From positions 1-41,741 of the forward strand of contig NZ_JADOGI010000083.1 in NCBI RefSeq assembly GCF_015645445.1: 41,741 bases of DNA. Direction: 5' to 3'. The notes beneath the pieces were generated by a model, which was not told where the DNA came from, did not search any database, and saw only the letters and a program-made list of their open reading frames with translations. The position numbers and the translations under genes were made by a program. Below are positions 14,754-22,146 of the stretch, in pieces. The DNA comes from Nonomuraea cypriaca. Its GTDB lineage: Bacteria > Actinomycetota > Actinomycetes > Streptosporangiales > Streptosporangiaceae. Within the stretch, counting starts at the first letter, position 1; each line of letters starts with the position of its first letter.

Positions 14754-15176
14754 ATGGTGGCACATCACCGCAAGCTGAAGACCATTACCCTGACCGTCGA
14801 TGAGAGTTCCTGGCAGCAGCAACTCTCGAATTGGACGCTCGAAAATAACAGCGAGGATGGCGAGAAGTTCTACACGTTCAGCCCTGATGGCGAGTTCCGC
14901 GAGGAGGCCGAGCCTGACTATGCGCTGACCCTCACGTTCTTCTCGGACTGGACTGCTACCGGCATCTCGGATTACCTGGTTCTCAACGATGGCACTGATG
15001 CCGACTTCGTTCTGACTCATCGTCCGGATGTTGCCGCGGAGACTGTGATCTGGACTGGCAAGGTTCGTATCAAGGCTCCCAATGTCGGCGGTGAGGCCAG
15101 GACGACCGAGACGCAGGAAGTCACTCTCCAGTGCATCGGTAAGCCTGTCTACTCTCGGCCTGTTACTGAGGGCTGA
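14754..15176 (+). CDS. Major tail tube protein
   Basis: A 140-residue protein that polymerises into the tail tube. The beta-rich sequence (KTITLTVDESSWQQQLSNWT, ALTLTFFSDWTATGISDYLV, ETVIWTGKVRIKAPNVGGEA, QEVTLQCIGKP) is typical of the siphovirus tube fold. Position directly before the frameshifted chaperone and tape measure supports the call. AAAGGACC is about 5 nt before ATG. A strong terminator-like hairpin at 15189 follows, as expected for a highly expressed gene. Confidence 0.85.
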   Translation: MVAHHRKLKTITLTVDESSWQQQLSNWTLENNSEDGEKFYTFSPDGEFREEAEPDYALTLTFFSDWTATGISDYLVLNDGTDADFVLTHRPDVAAETVIWTGKVRIKAPNVGGEARTTETQEVTLQCIGKPVYSRPVTEG

Positions 15177-15188
15177 TCTAACCAACTC

Positions 15189-15216
15189 GGGAGGATTCCT
15201 TTAGGGGGATCCTCCC
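15189..15216 (+). terminator. Stem-loop after the major tail gene
   Basis: Perfect 8-bp stem GGGAGGAT/ATCCTCCC with 12-nt loop followed by TTCT, 13 nt after the tail tube stop. Confidence 0.65.
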
Positions 15217-15275
15217 TTCTCTATGCCTCCACTCCGTTTCGTTAACACTCCACTCCTACCGAAGGGATTCACTCA

Positions 15276-15623
15276 ATGATCACTCTGCATGTTGTTCCGG
15301 ATGGTGCCGAGCCCTACACGGTGAAGGCAACCGCTCGTGACGTCCTTAAGTGGGAGCGTCTCGGTGGCGGTCGTTCTATCGCTGCCCTGGAAGAGGACAT
15401 CAAGATGCGAGACATGTACGAGCTTGCTCACCTTGCCTCGCAGCGTACGAAGAACTTCACCGGCTCTCTTGAGTCTTTCGAGGATTCCTGTGACCTTTCC
15501 TTCGAGGAGGTTGAGGAAGGGGATTTTACCCAGTCGGCTCCTTCTACCGAGCCTGTATCTCCCTCGCAGTCGTCACCGGCATCTCCCCGACGGACTGGGC
15601 GAACGAGGGCGAGCAAGCAGTAA
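15276..15623 (+). CDS. Tail assembly chaperone, short (zero-frame) product
   Basis: A 115-residue equivalent of lambda gpG, which coats the tape measure during tail assembly. N-terminal part: ITLHVVPDGAEPYTVKATAR, then LAHLASQR and an acidic stretch SFEDSCDLSFEEVEEGDF. The last ~30 residues after the frameshift zone are Ser/Pro/Arg-rich and look like an out-of-frame run, as usual for the unshifted product. Preceded by GAAGGGA. The gene overlaps its own -1 extension (next entry). Confidence 0.85.
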   Translation: MITLHVVPDGAEPYTVKATARDVLKWERLGGGRSIAALEEDIKMRDMYELAHLASQRTKNFTGSLESFEDSCDLSFEEVEEGDFTQSAPSTEPVSPSQSSPASPRRTGRTRASKQ

Positions 15624-15673
15624 ACACAGCCTTCCATCTCCTGGAGGAGGCCAACAAGAAAGCGAAGAGGTGA
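15276..15673 (+). CDS. Tail assembly chaperone, -1 frameshifted long product (gpGT-like)
   Basis: After the acidic stretch the -1 frame opens and reads YPVGSFYRACISLAVVTGIS, then PTDWANEGEQAVNTAFHLLE and EANKKAKR, stop at 15671-15673. This is a clean helical protein sequence with good codon use, whereas the zero frame degenerates. Slippage must occur upstream of about 15540. The likely place is the G-run/T-run GGGGATTTTACC at 15519-15530, where a TTT codon can re-pair as TTT one base back. The long form would be about 132 residues. Conserved in siphoviruses in this exact gene; the shift site itself is inferred. Confidence 0.8.
15519..15530 (+). other. Probable -1 programmed frameshift site
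   Basis: Zero-frame codons GGG GAT TTT ACC. The run of four T at 15524-15527 allows the TTT anticodon to slip back one base. It is not a canonical XXXYYYZ heptamer, so the exact slip codon is uncertain. Confidence 0.55.
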
Positions 15674-15679
15674 TGTTGA

Positions 15680-16129
15680 ATGGCCAAGGATTCTCTAACC
15701 ATCAAGGTCCGTATCACTGGAGTTCGAGAGACCCTCAAGGCTTTCAAGGACCTCCCCGAGGATGCCAGTACCGAGCTTCGGGAAGGGACCCTCGCTCTGT
15801 CACAGCTCCTGGCCAAGAAGGTAGAAGCCGCAGGCAGGTCCGATTCTCCGCAGTCTGCTCTTGTGGCCGGCACGGTGAGGGCTCGTAAGGATCGTGTTCC
15901 CGTGATTGTGGCCGGCGGACCAAAGAAGGTCGGCTCTCGGAGGACTCCTGCTCGCAAGATTCTGTTTGGCTCGGAGTTCGGTGCCACCACGTTGAAGCAG
16001 TTCCGTCCGCATGTAGGCAACGGCAGCTATTGGTTCTTCCAGACCGTCGAGGCCCATCAGCACGAGATCGACAGTGCATGGAACAAGGTAGCCGGCGACA
16101 TAGCAAGGAAGTTTGGAGGTGATGGGTGA
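15680..16129 (+). CDS. HK97 gp10-like tail completion protein
   Basis: A 149-residue protein from ATG 15680, preceded by GAGGTGAT. The pattern KVRITGVRETLKAFKDLPED at the N-terminus, then FGSEFGATTLKQFRPH, SYWFFQTVEAHQHEI and a final helix with KVAGDIARKF is typical of the HK97 gp10 family, tail-completion proteins at the head-tail interface. In most siphoviruses this gene lies upstream of the tail tube gene. Here it lies between the chaperone and the tape measure, an unusual order. Its stop overlaps the tape measure start region. Confidence 0.7.
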   Translation: MAKDSLTIKVRITGVRETLKAFKDLPEDASTELREGTLALSQLLAKKVEAAGRSDSPQSALVAGTVRARKDRVPVIVAGGPKKVGSRRTPARKILFGSEFGATTLKQFRPHVGNGSYWFFQTVEAHQHEIDSAWNKVAGDIARKFGGDG

Positions 16130-17628
16130 TGGCCAGCCCGAGTAGGACAGTCCGAGTTCGCTTCGATGGTGACGTTCAGGGCATGTCCAAGGCAGTCCAG
16201 CGTGGCGTCAAGGATATCCAGAAGTTCTCAGACGAGATAGGTAAGGTTGGCCGAGGTGGTGGTATCGCTAAGGGCCTGATGAGTGGAATCAAGGATGCTG
16301 CTGGCGGTGTGAAGGAATCCCTCTCCTCTGTCTTCCAGGGCGGATTAAAGGGAGCCCTGAGTACGCCCATAGTTGGCCCTGTCATCCTTGCTGCGTTGGC
16401 TGGTGTCGCCGCGGTGGCAGCTCCAGCAATAGCGACCATGATAGGTGGGGCGATAGTAGCTGGGTTAGGTGCTGCCTTCGTCGGAGTCGGTGTTGGCCTC
16501 CTCCTCGAAAACAAGAAGATCAAGAAGCAGTTCGAGGATGACTGGAAGAGCGTCAAGAAGACACTGACCGACGCGTTCAAGCCACTGATCCCTGTTCTGG
16601 ATACGGTGCGCTCGGTGATGAAGTCGGTAGCCGATGAGTTCGCTCCGTTCATCAAGCAGGGTGCAGAGCTAGCCCAAGGTCCGCTGAAGCAGTTCGTAAA
16701 GGATCTCGGTGACGGATTCAAGGAACTGGCACCGACCCTAAAGCCACTCATGGAAGCCTTCTCGAACATCCTGCGTGACATCGGTCCTCAGCTACCTGGC
16801 CTCATGAAGAAGCTCTCAGAAAGCCTCAGCGGCCTATTCGATACGGTAGGCAAGAACAGCGACCTCATAGCAGCCATGTTCGTCACACTGGTCGATGGAG
16901 TCGTCTGGGGTATCGATGCGCTCAACTGGCTGATCAAGGTCTTCCGCGGCATCATCAATGTGGCCTTCGATGTATCAGCGTCCTTCCTCGACTTCGCTGA
17001 TACAGCCCTAGGTGCCATTCAGTCTGTGGTCGATGCTGCTGCCAAGATTCCAGGCCCGATGCAGTCTACTTTCCAGAAGGTCTCTGCCTCGATCTCGGGT
17101 GCTCGGCAGACTCTCCAAGGGTGGTCGAGCGACATGAAGACCACCCCTAAGATTCTGAATCTGAAGGCCAACATCAACGACCTCAACAACAAGCTTGCGT
17201 CGGCTAGGGCTCAGCTCAAGGACCCTAACCTGACCAAGACTCGCGAGGCCAAGCTGAGGGCTGATATTGCTGACCTCCTCCGAAAGAAGCAGCAAGCTCA
17301 GGCATCCATCAACTCTCTCCAAGGTAAGACGGTATTCGTTAACGCCATCACCCGCTATAGCAGCATTGGACGTGGAACTGTGCTGGCACCTCGCGCTACT
17401 GGTGGCCCTGTTACCTCTGGCCGTTCCTACCTCGTTGGTGAGCGTGGCCCTGAGGTTCTCCAGATGGGTCAAGGCTCCGCAGGCAAGGTCACTCCTAACC
17501 ACCAGCTCGGCAATGATGACCGTCCCATCGAGGTGAATGTGTTCCTCGGGGATCAGGAGCTTCGTGGCCTGGTTCGTTCGGAAGTCAGCGAGTCCAACAG
17601 GCAGCTCCGTCGAAGGGTGTCTGCGTAA
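16129..17628 (+). CDS. Tape measure protein
   Basis: A 499-residue protein (from ATG 16129, 9 nt after GGAGG; an adjacent GTG at 16126 is possible) that sets tail length. The N-terminal ~80 residues are helical and basic. Residues ~83-127 are a long Gly/Ala/Val hydrophobic segment (GPVILAALAGVAAVAAPAIA onward), followed by long amphipathic helices and a coiled coil (DLNNKLASARAQLKD). The C-terminal ATGGPVTSGRSYLVGERGPE motif is common at tape measure ends. It is short for the class, predicting a short tail. Confidence 0.92.
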   Translation: MASPSRTVRVRFDGDVQGMSKAVQRGVKDIQKFSDEIGKVGRGGGIAKGLMSGIKDAAGGVKESLSSVFQGGLKGALSTPIVGPVILAALAGVAAVAAPAIATMIGGAIVAGLGAAFVGVGVGLLLENKKIKKQFEDDWKSVKKTLTDAFKPLIPVLDTVRSVMKSVADEFAPFIKQGAELAQGPLKQFVKDLGDGFKELAPTLKPLMEAFSNILRDIGPQLPGLMKKLSESLSGLFDTVGKNSDLIAAMFVTLVDGVVWGIDALNWLIKVFRGIINVAFDVSASFLDFADTALGAIQSVVDAAAKIPGPMQSTFQKVSASISGARQTLQGWSSDMKTTPKILNLKANINDLNNKLASARAQLKDPNLTKTREAKLRADIADLLRKKQQAQASINSLQGKTVFVNAITRYSSIGRGTVLAPRATGGPVTSGRSYLVGERGPEVLQMGQGSAGKVTPNHQLGNDDRPIEVNVFLGDQELRGLVRSEVSESNRQLRRRVSA

Positions 17629-17641
17629 GTCGCTAAGCAAT

Positions 17642-17680
17642 GGCCCCAGAGAAGCCTGAGAGCGGATCTGGGGCCCTTTT
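17642..17680 (+). terminator. Intrinsic terminator after the tape measure gene
   Basis: Perfect 9-bp stem GGCCCCAGA/TCTGGGGCC, 16-nt loop, directly followed by CTTTT, 13 nt after the stop. Confidence 0.8.
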
Positions 17681-17700
17681 CATGAGAGGAGGCACTAGCT

Positions 17701-18456
17701 ATGGCCCTTACCACCAACTACCTTCAGGATCTCTCTCGTGTCCGTGTGGAGGGCACAAGCATTGTGGGCTCGACTGTCACGGTAGAGAAGTCCACTGATG
17801 GCGTTACCTGGAGCCTTGTTCGAGGCGGCTCCAGTGTGGCTGTCTTCGGTGGTGCGTTTACCCTTGATGACTACGAGTTCCCTGCCGGCATAGAAGTCAC
17901 ATACCGAGTCGGCTCTGAAACCTCCTCGGTCACAGTGAACCTCACGACTGTCTGGATTAAGGCCATCCTGCATCCCTTCCTCAACCGGCCTGCGACTGTC
18001 GTTGATTGGTCGAGCGTTGGGCGTGAGTTCCGTGGTGGTGTCTTCCCTGTAGTCGGTAGGTCCTTCCCTGTCTCGGTGACTGACCTTCGAGGGGCTAGGC
18101 GATACACGCTCGAAGTCGCTACCCATTCGCCTACGGCTGCTGAGGACCTTGACTATCTCCTGGCTTCTGGTGGGCCTGTGTTCATCCATACGCCGGCCGA
18201 TAGCTCGATCCCCGGTGTGTATGCCGTCATCGTTGGCAGCGACGAGCGGAGAGCTGCCATGCGTTCGGATAGGCGCATCTTCACTCTCGAACTCCAGGAG
18301 GTAGCCAAGCCTGGTGTTGACGTTGTTGGGGCTACGACCATCTGGCAGTCCATCGTGAATGAGTATGTGTCCTGGAACGAGGTCATCACGGAGTTCGCTA
18401 CATGGGCTGATGTCCTCGACTCGACCAGTGACGCTAGCTCGGTGATCGTCCAGTGA
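17701..18456 (+). CDS. Distal tail / minor tail protein
   Basis: A 251-residue protein with AGGAGG upstream. Residues ~1-85 are a beta-sandwich-like domain (YLQDLSRVRVEGTSIVGSTV, YEFPAGIEVTYRVGSETSSV). Residues ~90-200 contain AILHPFLNRPATVVDW and RRYTLEVATHSPTAAEDLDY, typical of distal tail proteins that cap the tube beneath the tape measure. The C-terminal IWQSIVNEYVSWNEVITEFA is seen in actinophage homologues. It precedes the tail hub gene by 25 nt. Confidence 0.75.
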   Translation: MALTTNYLQDLSRVRVEGTSIVGSTVTVEKSTDGVTWSLVRGGSSVAVFGGAFTLDDYEFPAGIEVTYRVGSETSSVTVNLTTVWIKAILHPFLNRPATVVDWSSVGREFRGGVFPVVGRSFPVSVTDLRGARRYTLEVATHSPTAAEDLDYLLASGGPVFIHTPADSSIPGVYAVIVGSDERRAAMRSDRRIFTLELQEVAKPGVDVVGATTIWQSIVNEYVSWNEVITEFATWADVLDSTSDASSVIVQ

Positions 18457-18481
18457 TGGAGCTGATAAGGAGGTCACGACA

Positions 18482-19606
18482 GTGAAGAACGTCAGTGAAG
18501 CTTTCGAGAGTGCAGTCCGGGGAAGCCATCAGATGGTATCCAGGGCTCGTGTGTGCTCTACCTTCCAGACTGGGACGAACCCTGAAGGTGAGGCCATCCC
18601 TATCCTGGCGGGGGATGTCCTGATGGATGCTAGTTCCGATATCAGAGCCACCTTGGACATGACGACCGTCGGTGAATGGCCAGACAAGCCCCACAGCCTC
18701 CTCGCTCCATACGGCAATGAGATCTTCGTGGAGAGAGGTATCCGGTACGGCAGTGGTGATGTGGAGTACGTTCCTCTCGGCTACTTCAGGATCTATGCAC
18801 CCGAGCAGGATGAGGCCCCACATGGCAGCATTCGTATCTCGGCCAAGGACAGGATGTCAGGGATTGTCGATGCCAGGTTGTTCTACCCTCGACAGTTCAC
18901 GTCCGGCACGAGCCTAGGTGACATCTTCCTGGATCTGGTGAGAGAGGTTTACCCAGATGCTGTGATCGAGTGGGACGACGACACCAACGAGGAGTCCCTT
19001 ACCCGTTCCCAGATAGCCGAGGAAGATAGGTACGCATTCCTCAGAGACCTGGTGACCTCATACGGCAAGGTCATGTTCTTCGACCACCGCGGCGTACTCG
19101 TCATCAAGACTCCTCCCGCCTCCAAGGTTCCTGTCTTCACTGTGAACCATGGCCGTGATGGAGTTCTGGTTTCCGTCTCCAGGCAGCTCACTCGGGAAGG
19201 TGTCTATAACGCTGTGGTGGCCATGGGAGAAGCAGCCGACACCGAGGAGCCTGTGAGAGCTGTTGTGGTGGACTCGAATGCGAACTCGCCCACCTACTTC
19301 TACGGCAACTTCGGGAAGGTCCCTAGGTTCTATGTGAGCCCGTTCATCACGACCTCGGTACAGGCTATCTCCGCGGCCACGAGCATCCTCAGCAAGGAAC
19401 TGGGACTGCCCTACAACGTGGACTTCACCGCCGTACCCAATCCCGCTCTTGAGCCCCTCGACCCTGTGAAGATTACGTTCCCGAAGGGCAGGGCCGAAGT
19501 CCACATCATCGAGCGAATCACTATCCCTCTGGATGCCTCTGGTGTTCTCTCGGCATCTAGCAGGCAGGCAACGAACATGTCGATTGGAGCACCCAGTGAC
19601 CTATAG
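18482..19606 (+). CDS. Tail hub / baseplate protein (DUF5047-type)
   Basis: A 374-residue protein from GTG 18482, with AAGGAGGT 7-8 nt upstream. The opening SEAFESAVRGSHQMVSRARV and VLMDASSDIRATLDMTTVGE, then the RGIRYGSGDVEYVPLGYFRI segment, match actinophage minor tail proteins carrying DUF5047. The later SLGDIFLDLVREVYPDAVIE and REGVYNAVVAMGEAA parts resemble the gp27-like hub fold. It probably forms the tail-tip ring under the distal tail protein. Its end overlaps the next gene by 11 nt. Confidence 0.75.
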   Translation: MKNVSEAFESAVRGSHQMVSRARVCSTFQTGTNPEGEAIPILAGDVLMDASSDIRATLDMTTVGEWPDKPHSLLAPYGNEIFVERGIRYGSGDVEYVPLGYFRIYAPEQDEAPHGSIRISAKDRMSGIVDARLFYPRQFTSGTSLGDIFLDLVREVYPDAVIEWDDDTNEESLTRSQIAEEDRYAFLRDLVTSYGKVMFFDHRGVLVIKTPPASKVPVFTVNHGRDGVLVSVSRQLTREGVYNAVVAMGEAADTEEPVRAVVVDSNANSPTYFYGNFGKVPRFYVSPFITTSVQAISAATSILSKELGLPYNVDFTAVPNPALEPLDPVKITFPKGRAEVHIIERITIPLDASGVLSASSRQATNMSIGAPSDL

Positions 19607-20300
19607 AGCTGATGACCTAGCACCTCTCTTTAAGGCCGTCGGAGACAAGGCCGATATAGGCTTCCATCAAGGGCGTGTCATGGCATGGAATCAGGCGACC
19701 TCGATGAACACGATCTCGATGGCCGGCGGCGTACTCACGGATGTACCTGTCCTGAACGGCACCGAACCTCTCCTGTTGAAGGAAGGTGACGTTGTTGGGA
19801 TGCTCAGGTTCAAGACCTCGTATTTCGTACTCGGTCGGATCGTCATTCCAGGCCAGTCCGAGGTTGGTACTCTCCCTGGCGTCAATCAAGGAGTAGGTAT
19901 CACAGAGATTATGTTCGACCTGAGGATTGACCCTGCTCCGGTGGCTACGGCTGTGTTCCAGGTGCCGGTATGGGCTAACCAGGCTCTCGTCATGTGTACG
20001 GCCAACGCCACCATCTTCAACTCCTCGACCGACCATAGGTTTGTGTACTTGGCTGCGACTGTCTCTGGTGGCTATGGAGGCGAGATGTATACGAGCCTCA
20101 ACTCTGGTGAATATGGCCCTGTGAGTGCAGCTACCCAATACCTCCTCGGTGCAGAGTCCTATGACGAGTTCCTGGAGGGTGAGCTGCCTCTCGGCTCGAC
20201 TATCACTGTGGCTGCTGAGATGAGAGCCAACAACACCATCGTGGGGAACAGCGGCAACATCGCTTCTGTCCACGCAACCGCTATCTTCAGGAGGGTATGA
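19596..20300 (+). CDS. Minor tail protein with OB-like N-terminal domain
   Basis: Start chosen at GTG 19596 (TTGGAG about 7 nt upstream), inside the hub gene, giving 234 residues. Residues ~15-75 (GFHQGRVMAWNQATSMNTIS, TDVPVLNGTEPLLLKEGDVV, YFVLGRIVIPG) look like the small beta-barrel of baseplate/tail proteins that start with a GxVxxW strand. The remaining beta-rich part (MFDLRIDPAPVATAVFQVPV onward) may be a receptor-side or trimeric domain. Translation is coupled to the hub gene. Exact role unassigned. Confidence 0.65.
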   Translation: MTYRADDLAPLFKAVGDKADIGFHQGRVMAWNQATSMNTISMAGGVLTDVPVLNGTEPLLLKEGDVVGMLRFKTSYFVLGRIVIPGQSEVGTLPGVNQGVGITEIMFDLRIDPAPVATAVFQVPVWANQALVMCTANATIFNSSTDHRFVYLAATVSGGYGGEMYTSLNSGEYGPVSAATQYLLGAESYDEFLEGELPLGSTITVAAEMRANNTIVGNSGNIASVHATAIFRRV

Positions 20301-20304
20301 GCCA

Positions 20305-20967
20305 ATGGGAACTACCACTAACTTCGATCTACCCTATCCCGAGTCGTCGAGTACACCGAATGGGCCCGCACAGATTAAGGCCCTAGCCGAGGCTGTAGAC
20401 AACCTGCTGATTCCCTTGGATGCTCCCGCGGAGTTCGCATCCAACCTGGAAGTCGTGGGCAACCTTGGAGTGCAGGGCGACACCTTCGTAGAAGCCCTGG
20501 AAGCTACCTCGGTCACCACTACCAACCTCGAAGCTACCAATGTGACTGTGGGCTCTCAGGACTGGACTGGTGAATGGATGGACTTCGACCCCAACTGGAC
20601 GTCAGCCTCCGGAGCATCGCCTGACATCGGCAACGGCACACTCACAGCCAGGTATATGCAGCTAGGCAAGACTGTGTTCTTCAACATCTACCTGGCGGGT
20701 GGCTCGACGACTGTGTGGGGTGGTGGCTTCTGGCAGTTCAGCCTTCCTGTCCAGGCCAACAACTCGTTCACCGCTGCCTGTTCCTATCGAGACAACAGTA
20801 TTCCGCTGAACGTTGCTGGCTCTGCTGACATCCGGAACAACCCTGGAGGCACCAACGCCATCATCAGATCCAACGTCCCTACAGGCGCAGCAGTGAGCAA
20901 CACCATCCCGTTCACTTGGGCCACTGCTGACACGTACAAGGTAACCGGCGTCTACGAAGCAGCCTGA
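20305..20967 (+). CDS. Tail-tip fibre-like protein A
   Basis: A 220-residue protein preceded by AGGAGG. The first ~35 residues (TNFDLPYPESSSTPNGPAQI, KALAEAVDNLL) are a conserved attachment motif also present in the next gene. Residues ~45-80 are a Thr/Val-rich shaft-like repeat (LEVVGNLGVQGD, TTTNLEATNVTVG). The C-terminal ~120 residues form a beta-rich head (WMDFDPNWTSASGASPDIGN) resembling the common phage fibre-tip domain. Likely a host-recognition protein. Confidence 0.7.
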   Translation: MGTTTNFDLPYPESSSTPNGPAQIKALAEAVDNLLIPLDAPAEFASNLEVVGNLGVQGDTFVEALEATSVTTTNLEATNVTVGSQDWTGEWMDFDPNWTSASGASPDIGNGTLTARYMQLGKTVFFNIYLAGGSTTVWGGGFWQFSLPVQANNSFTAACSYRDNSIPLNVAGSADIRNNPGGTNAIIRSNVPTGAAVSNTIPFTWATADTYKVTGVYEAA

Positions 20968-20981
20968 GGAGGTTATTCCTA

Positions 20982-21716
20982 ATGCCCAATACAGCAATCT
21001 TTGCCCTGGCCTATCCCGACCCTGTGGATGCTCCGGATGGTCCGACACAGATGCAGGCCCTAGCCGAGTCTGTGGAGACAGCCCTTGACGGCATCTACGC
21101 AGGCATCCCGTTTGGTGGTGACGTCTCTGTTGGTGGCAACCTCTCGACTGATGGGAGCCTCACCGTTTCTGGGACGTCCACCCTCAACAACGTGAATGCT
21201 GGTGAGGTCTCGACAACCCTCGTGGAGTCCACTGGAGACATCTCGGCCGGCGGTGACGTCTATGCTCATGGCTTGGCTGTGGCCTATGTCGTGAAGGCCA
21301 AGGTGCATAAGGGCTCCCTGGTGGACACCAACACGACCAGCACGAGCAGCTACCAGAACATCTCAGGCGCCAACCTTCAGAGCGTTCCGGTTGTCGCTGG
21401 CCATCTGTACAAGGTCGAGTACCAGTTCGCCATCACCAGCTCTGTAGCCGACGACCGCATCAGGTACCAGATCCTCAATGGTGGGGATCAGCTTGGTTCT
21501 CATTCGCCGATCGTGAGGATAGAGACCGCCTCGACCTACACCGCGGCCACCATCTCGTTCCTGTGGAAGGCCGCAACCACCGAGGTCATCTCCAACCTGA
21601 ACCTCGCGCAGATCCGATACTCGGGAAGTGGTTCGGTGTCTACCAGGGTTGAGGTCGCGTCGTTCTCGGCCATGGCATGGGATCTAGGCTTGGCCGGCGC
21701 AATCTCCAACGTCTGA
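20982..21716 (+). CDS. Tail-tip fibre-like protein B
   Basis: A 244-residue protein, GAGGAGG upstream. The N-terminus (IFALAYPDPVDAPDGPTQMQ, ALAESVETALDG) is clearly related to fibre A. The shaft is a Gly/Ser/Thr repeat (GGDVSVGGNLSTDGSLTVSG). The C-terminal domain (VVKAKVHKGSLVDTNTTSTS onward) is unlike that of protein A. The shared anchor with different heads suggests duplication followed by head exchange, giving two receptor-binding tips. Last gene of the late operon. Confidence 0.7.
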   Translation: MPNTAIFALAYPDPVDAPDGPTQMQALAESVETALDGIYAGIPFGGDVSVGGNLSTDGSLTVSGTSTLNNVNAGEVSTTLVESTGDISAGGDVYAHGLAVAYVVKAKVHKGSLVDTNTTSTSSYQNISGANLQSVPVVAGHLYKVEYQFAITSSVADDRIRYQILNGGDQLGSHSPIVRIETASTYTAATISFLWKAATTEVISNLNLAQIRYSGSGSVSTRVEVASFSAMAWDLGLAGAISNV

Positions 21717-21824
21717 GCTGGGAGAACGAGTGACGGGAGTTCTCCAGGAGGGATCCTAAGGGCCTATGCTCCGCGGCCCTACCTTGGGTACCCCTCGACC
21801 GTGGAAGACGCTTAGAAACGCTTT

Positions 21825-21857
21825 GAGAGCAGTCCAGACGTTACTTAGGCCGCTCTC
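21825..21857 (-). other. Conserved-loop hairpin, family I, copy 2 (inverted)
   Basis: Stem GAGAGC/GCTCTC. On the minus strand the loop reads CCTAAGTAACGTCTGGA (21833-21849), one change from the copy at 14551. Confidence 0.65.
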
Positions 21858-21861
21858 CCGA

Positions 21862-21891
21862 GGAAGCTCCTATGTGCCGTCTGGAGCTTCC
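21862..21891 (+). other. Conserved-loop hairpin, family I, copy 3
   Basis: Stem GGAAGCTC/GAGCTTCC; the conserved string CCTATGTGCCGTCTGGA spans 21869-21885, two changes from the copy at 14551. Stem bases differ wholly from copies 1 and 2. Confidence 0.7.
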
Positions 21892-21909
21892 GAACTCAGG
21901 CAAGCAGAA

Positions 21910-21950
21910 ACCCCCAGGGACAGGGCGGAGTGTGGGGAGTCCCTGGGGGT
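21910..21950 (+). terminator. Strong stem-loop at end of late operon
   Basis: Perfect 12-bp stem ACCCCCAGGGAC/GTCCCTGGGGGT with 17-nt loop, then CGTCTTCT. Likely main late terminator. Confidence 0.75.
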
Positions 21951-21997
21951 CGTCTTCTGGAGTGGTGCGTTTAACCAGGTGGGAGCGTGAGGTATGG

Positions 21998-22105
21998 ATG
22001 AGGAAGGAATGGTGGTGGCTCTCGGACGCAGCAAACGCAGATGAACACGGACACGCCCTTCGCCTCAACCACGAGATGACCTCTACCCGCTTGGCCAATC
22101 CGTAG
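21998..22105 (+). CDS. Possible 35-residue protein
   Basis: ATG 21998 behind GTGAGG. Reads MRKEWWWLSDAANADEHGHA, then LRLNHEMTSTRLANP and stop. A Trp triplet and charged remainder; no family recognised. It could be a small regulator or chance. Confidence 0.3.
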   Translation: MRKEWWWLSDAANADEHGHALRLNHEMTSTRLANP

Positions 22106-22146
22106 GGGCTCCGCGTTGAAGTCGAACCCACAGAGACGGCAGGAAG

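Larger units (their letters stand above)
21717..21997. other. Non-coding tail of the late region with five stem-loops
   Basis: Contains GGAGAAC/GTTCTCC (21721-21745), AGGGCC/GGCCCT (21759-21780), two family I conserved-loop hairpins (21825-21857, 21862-21891) and a long terminator stem (21910-21950). No gene seen before 21998. Confidence 0.6.

Noticed and set aside
22080..22140. tRNA T-arm-like string (GTGGGTTCGACTTC on the minus strand)
   Set aside because: No matching acceptor, D or anticodon arm on either strand.
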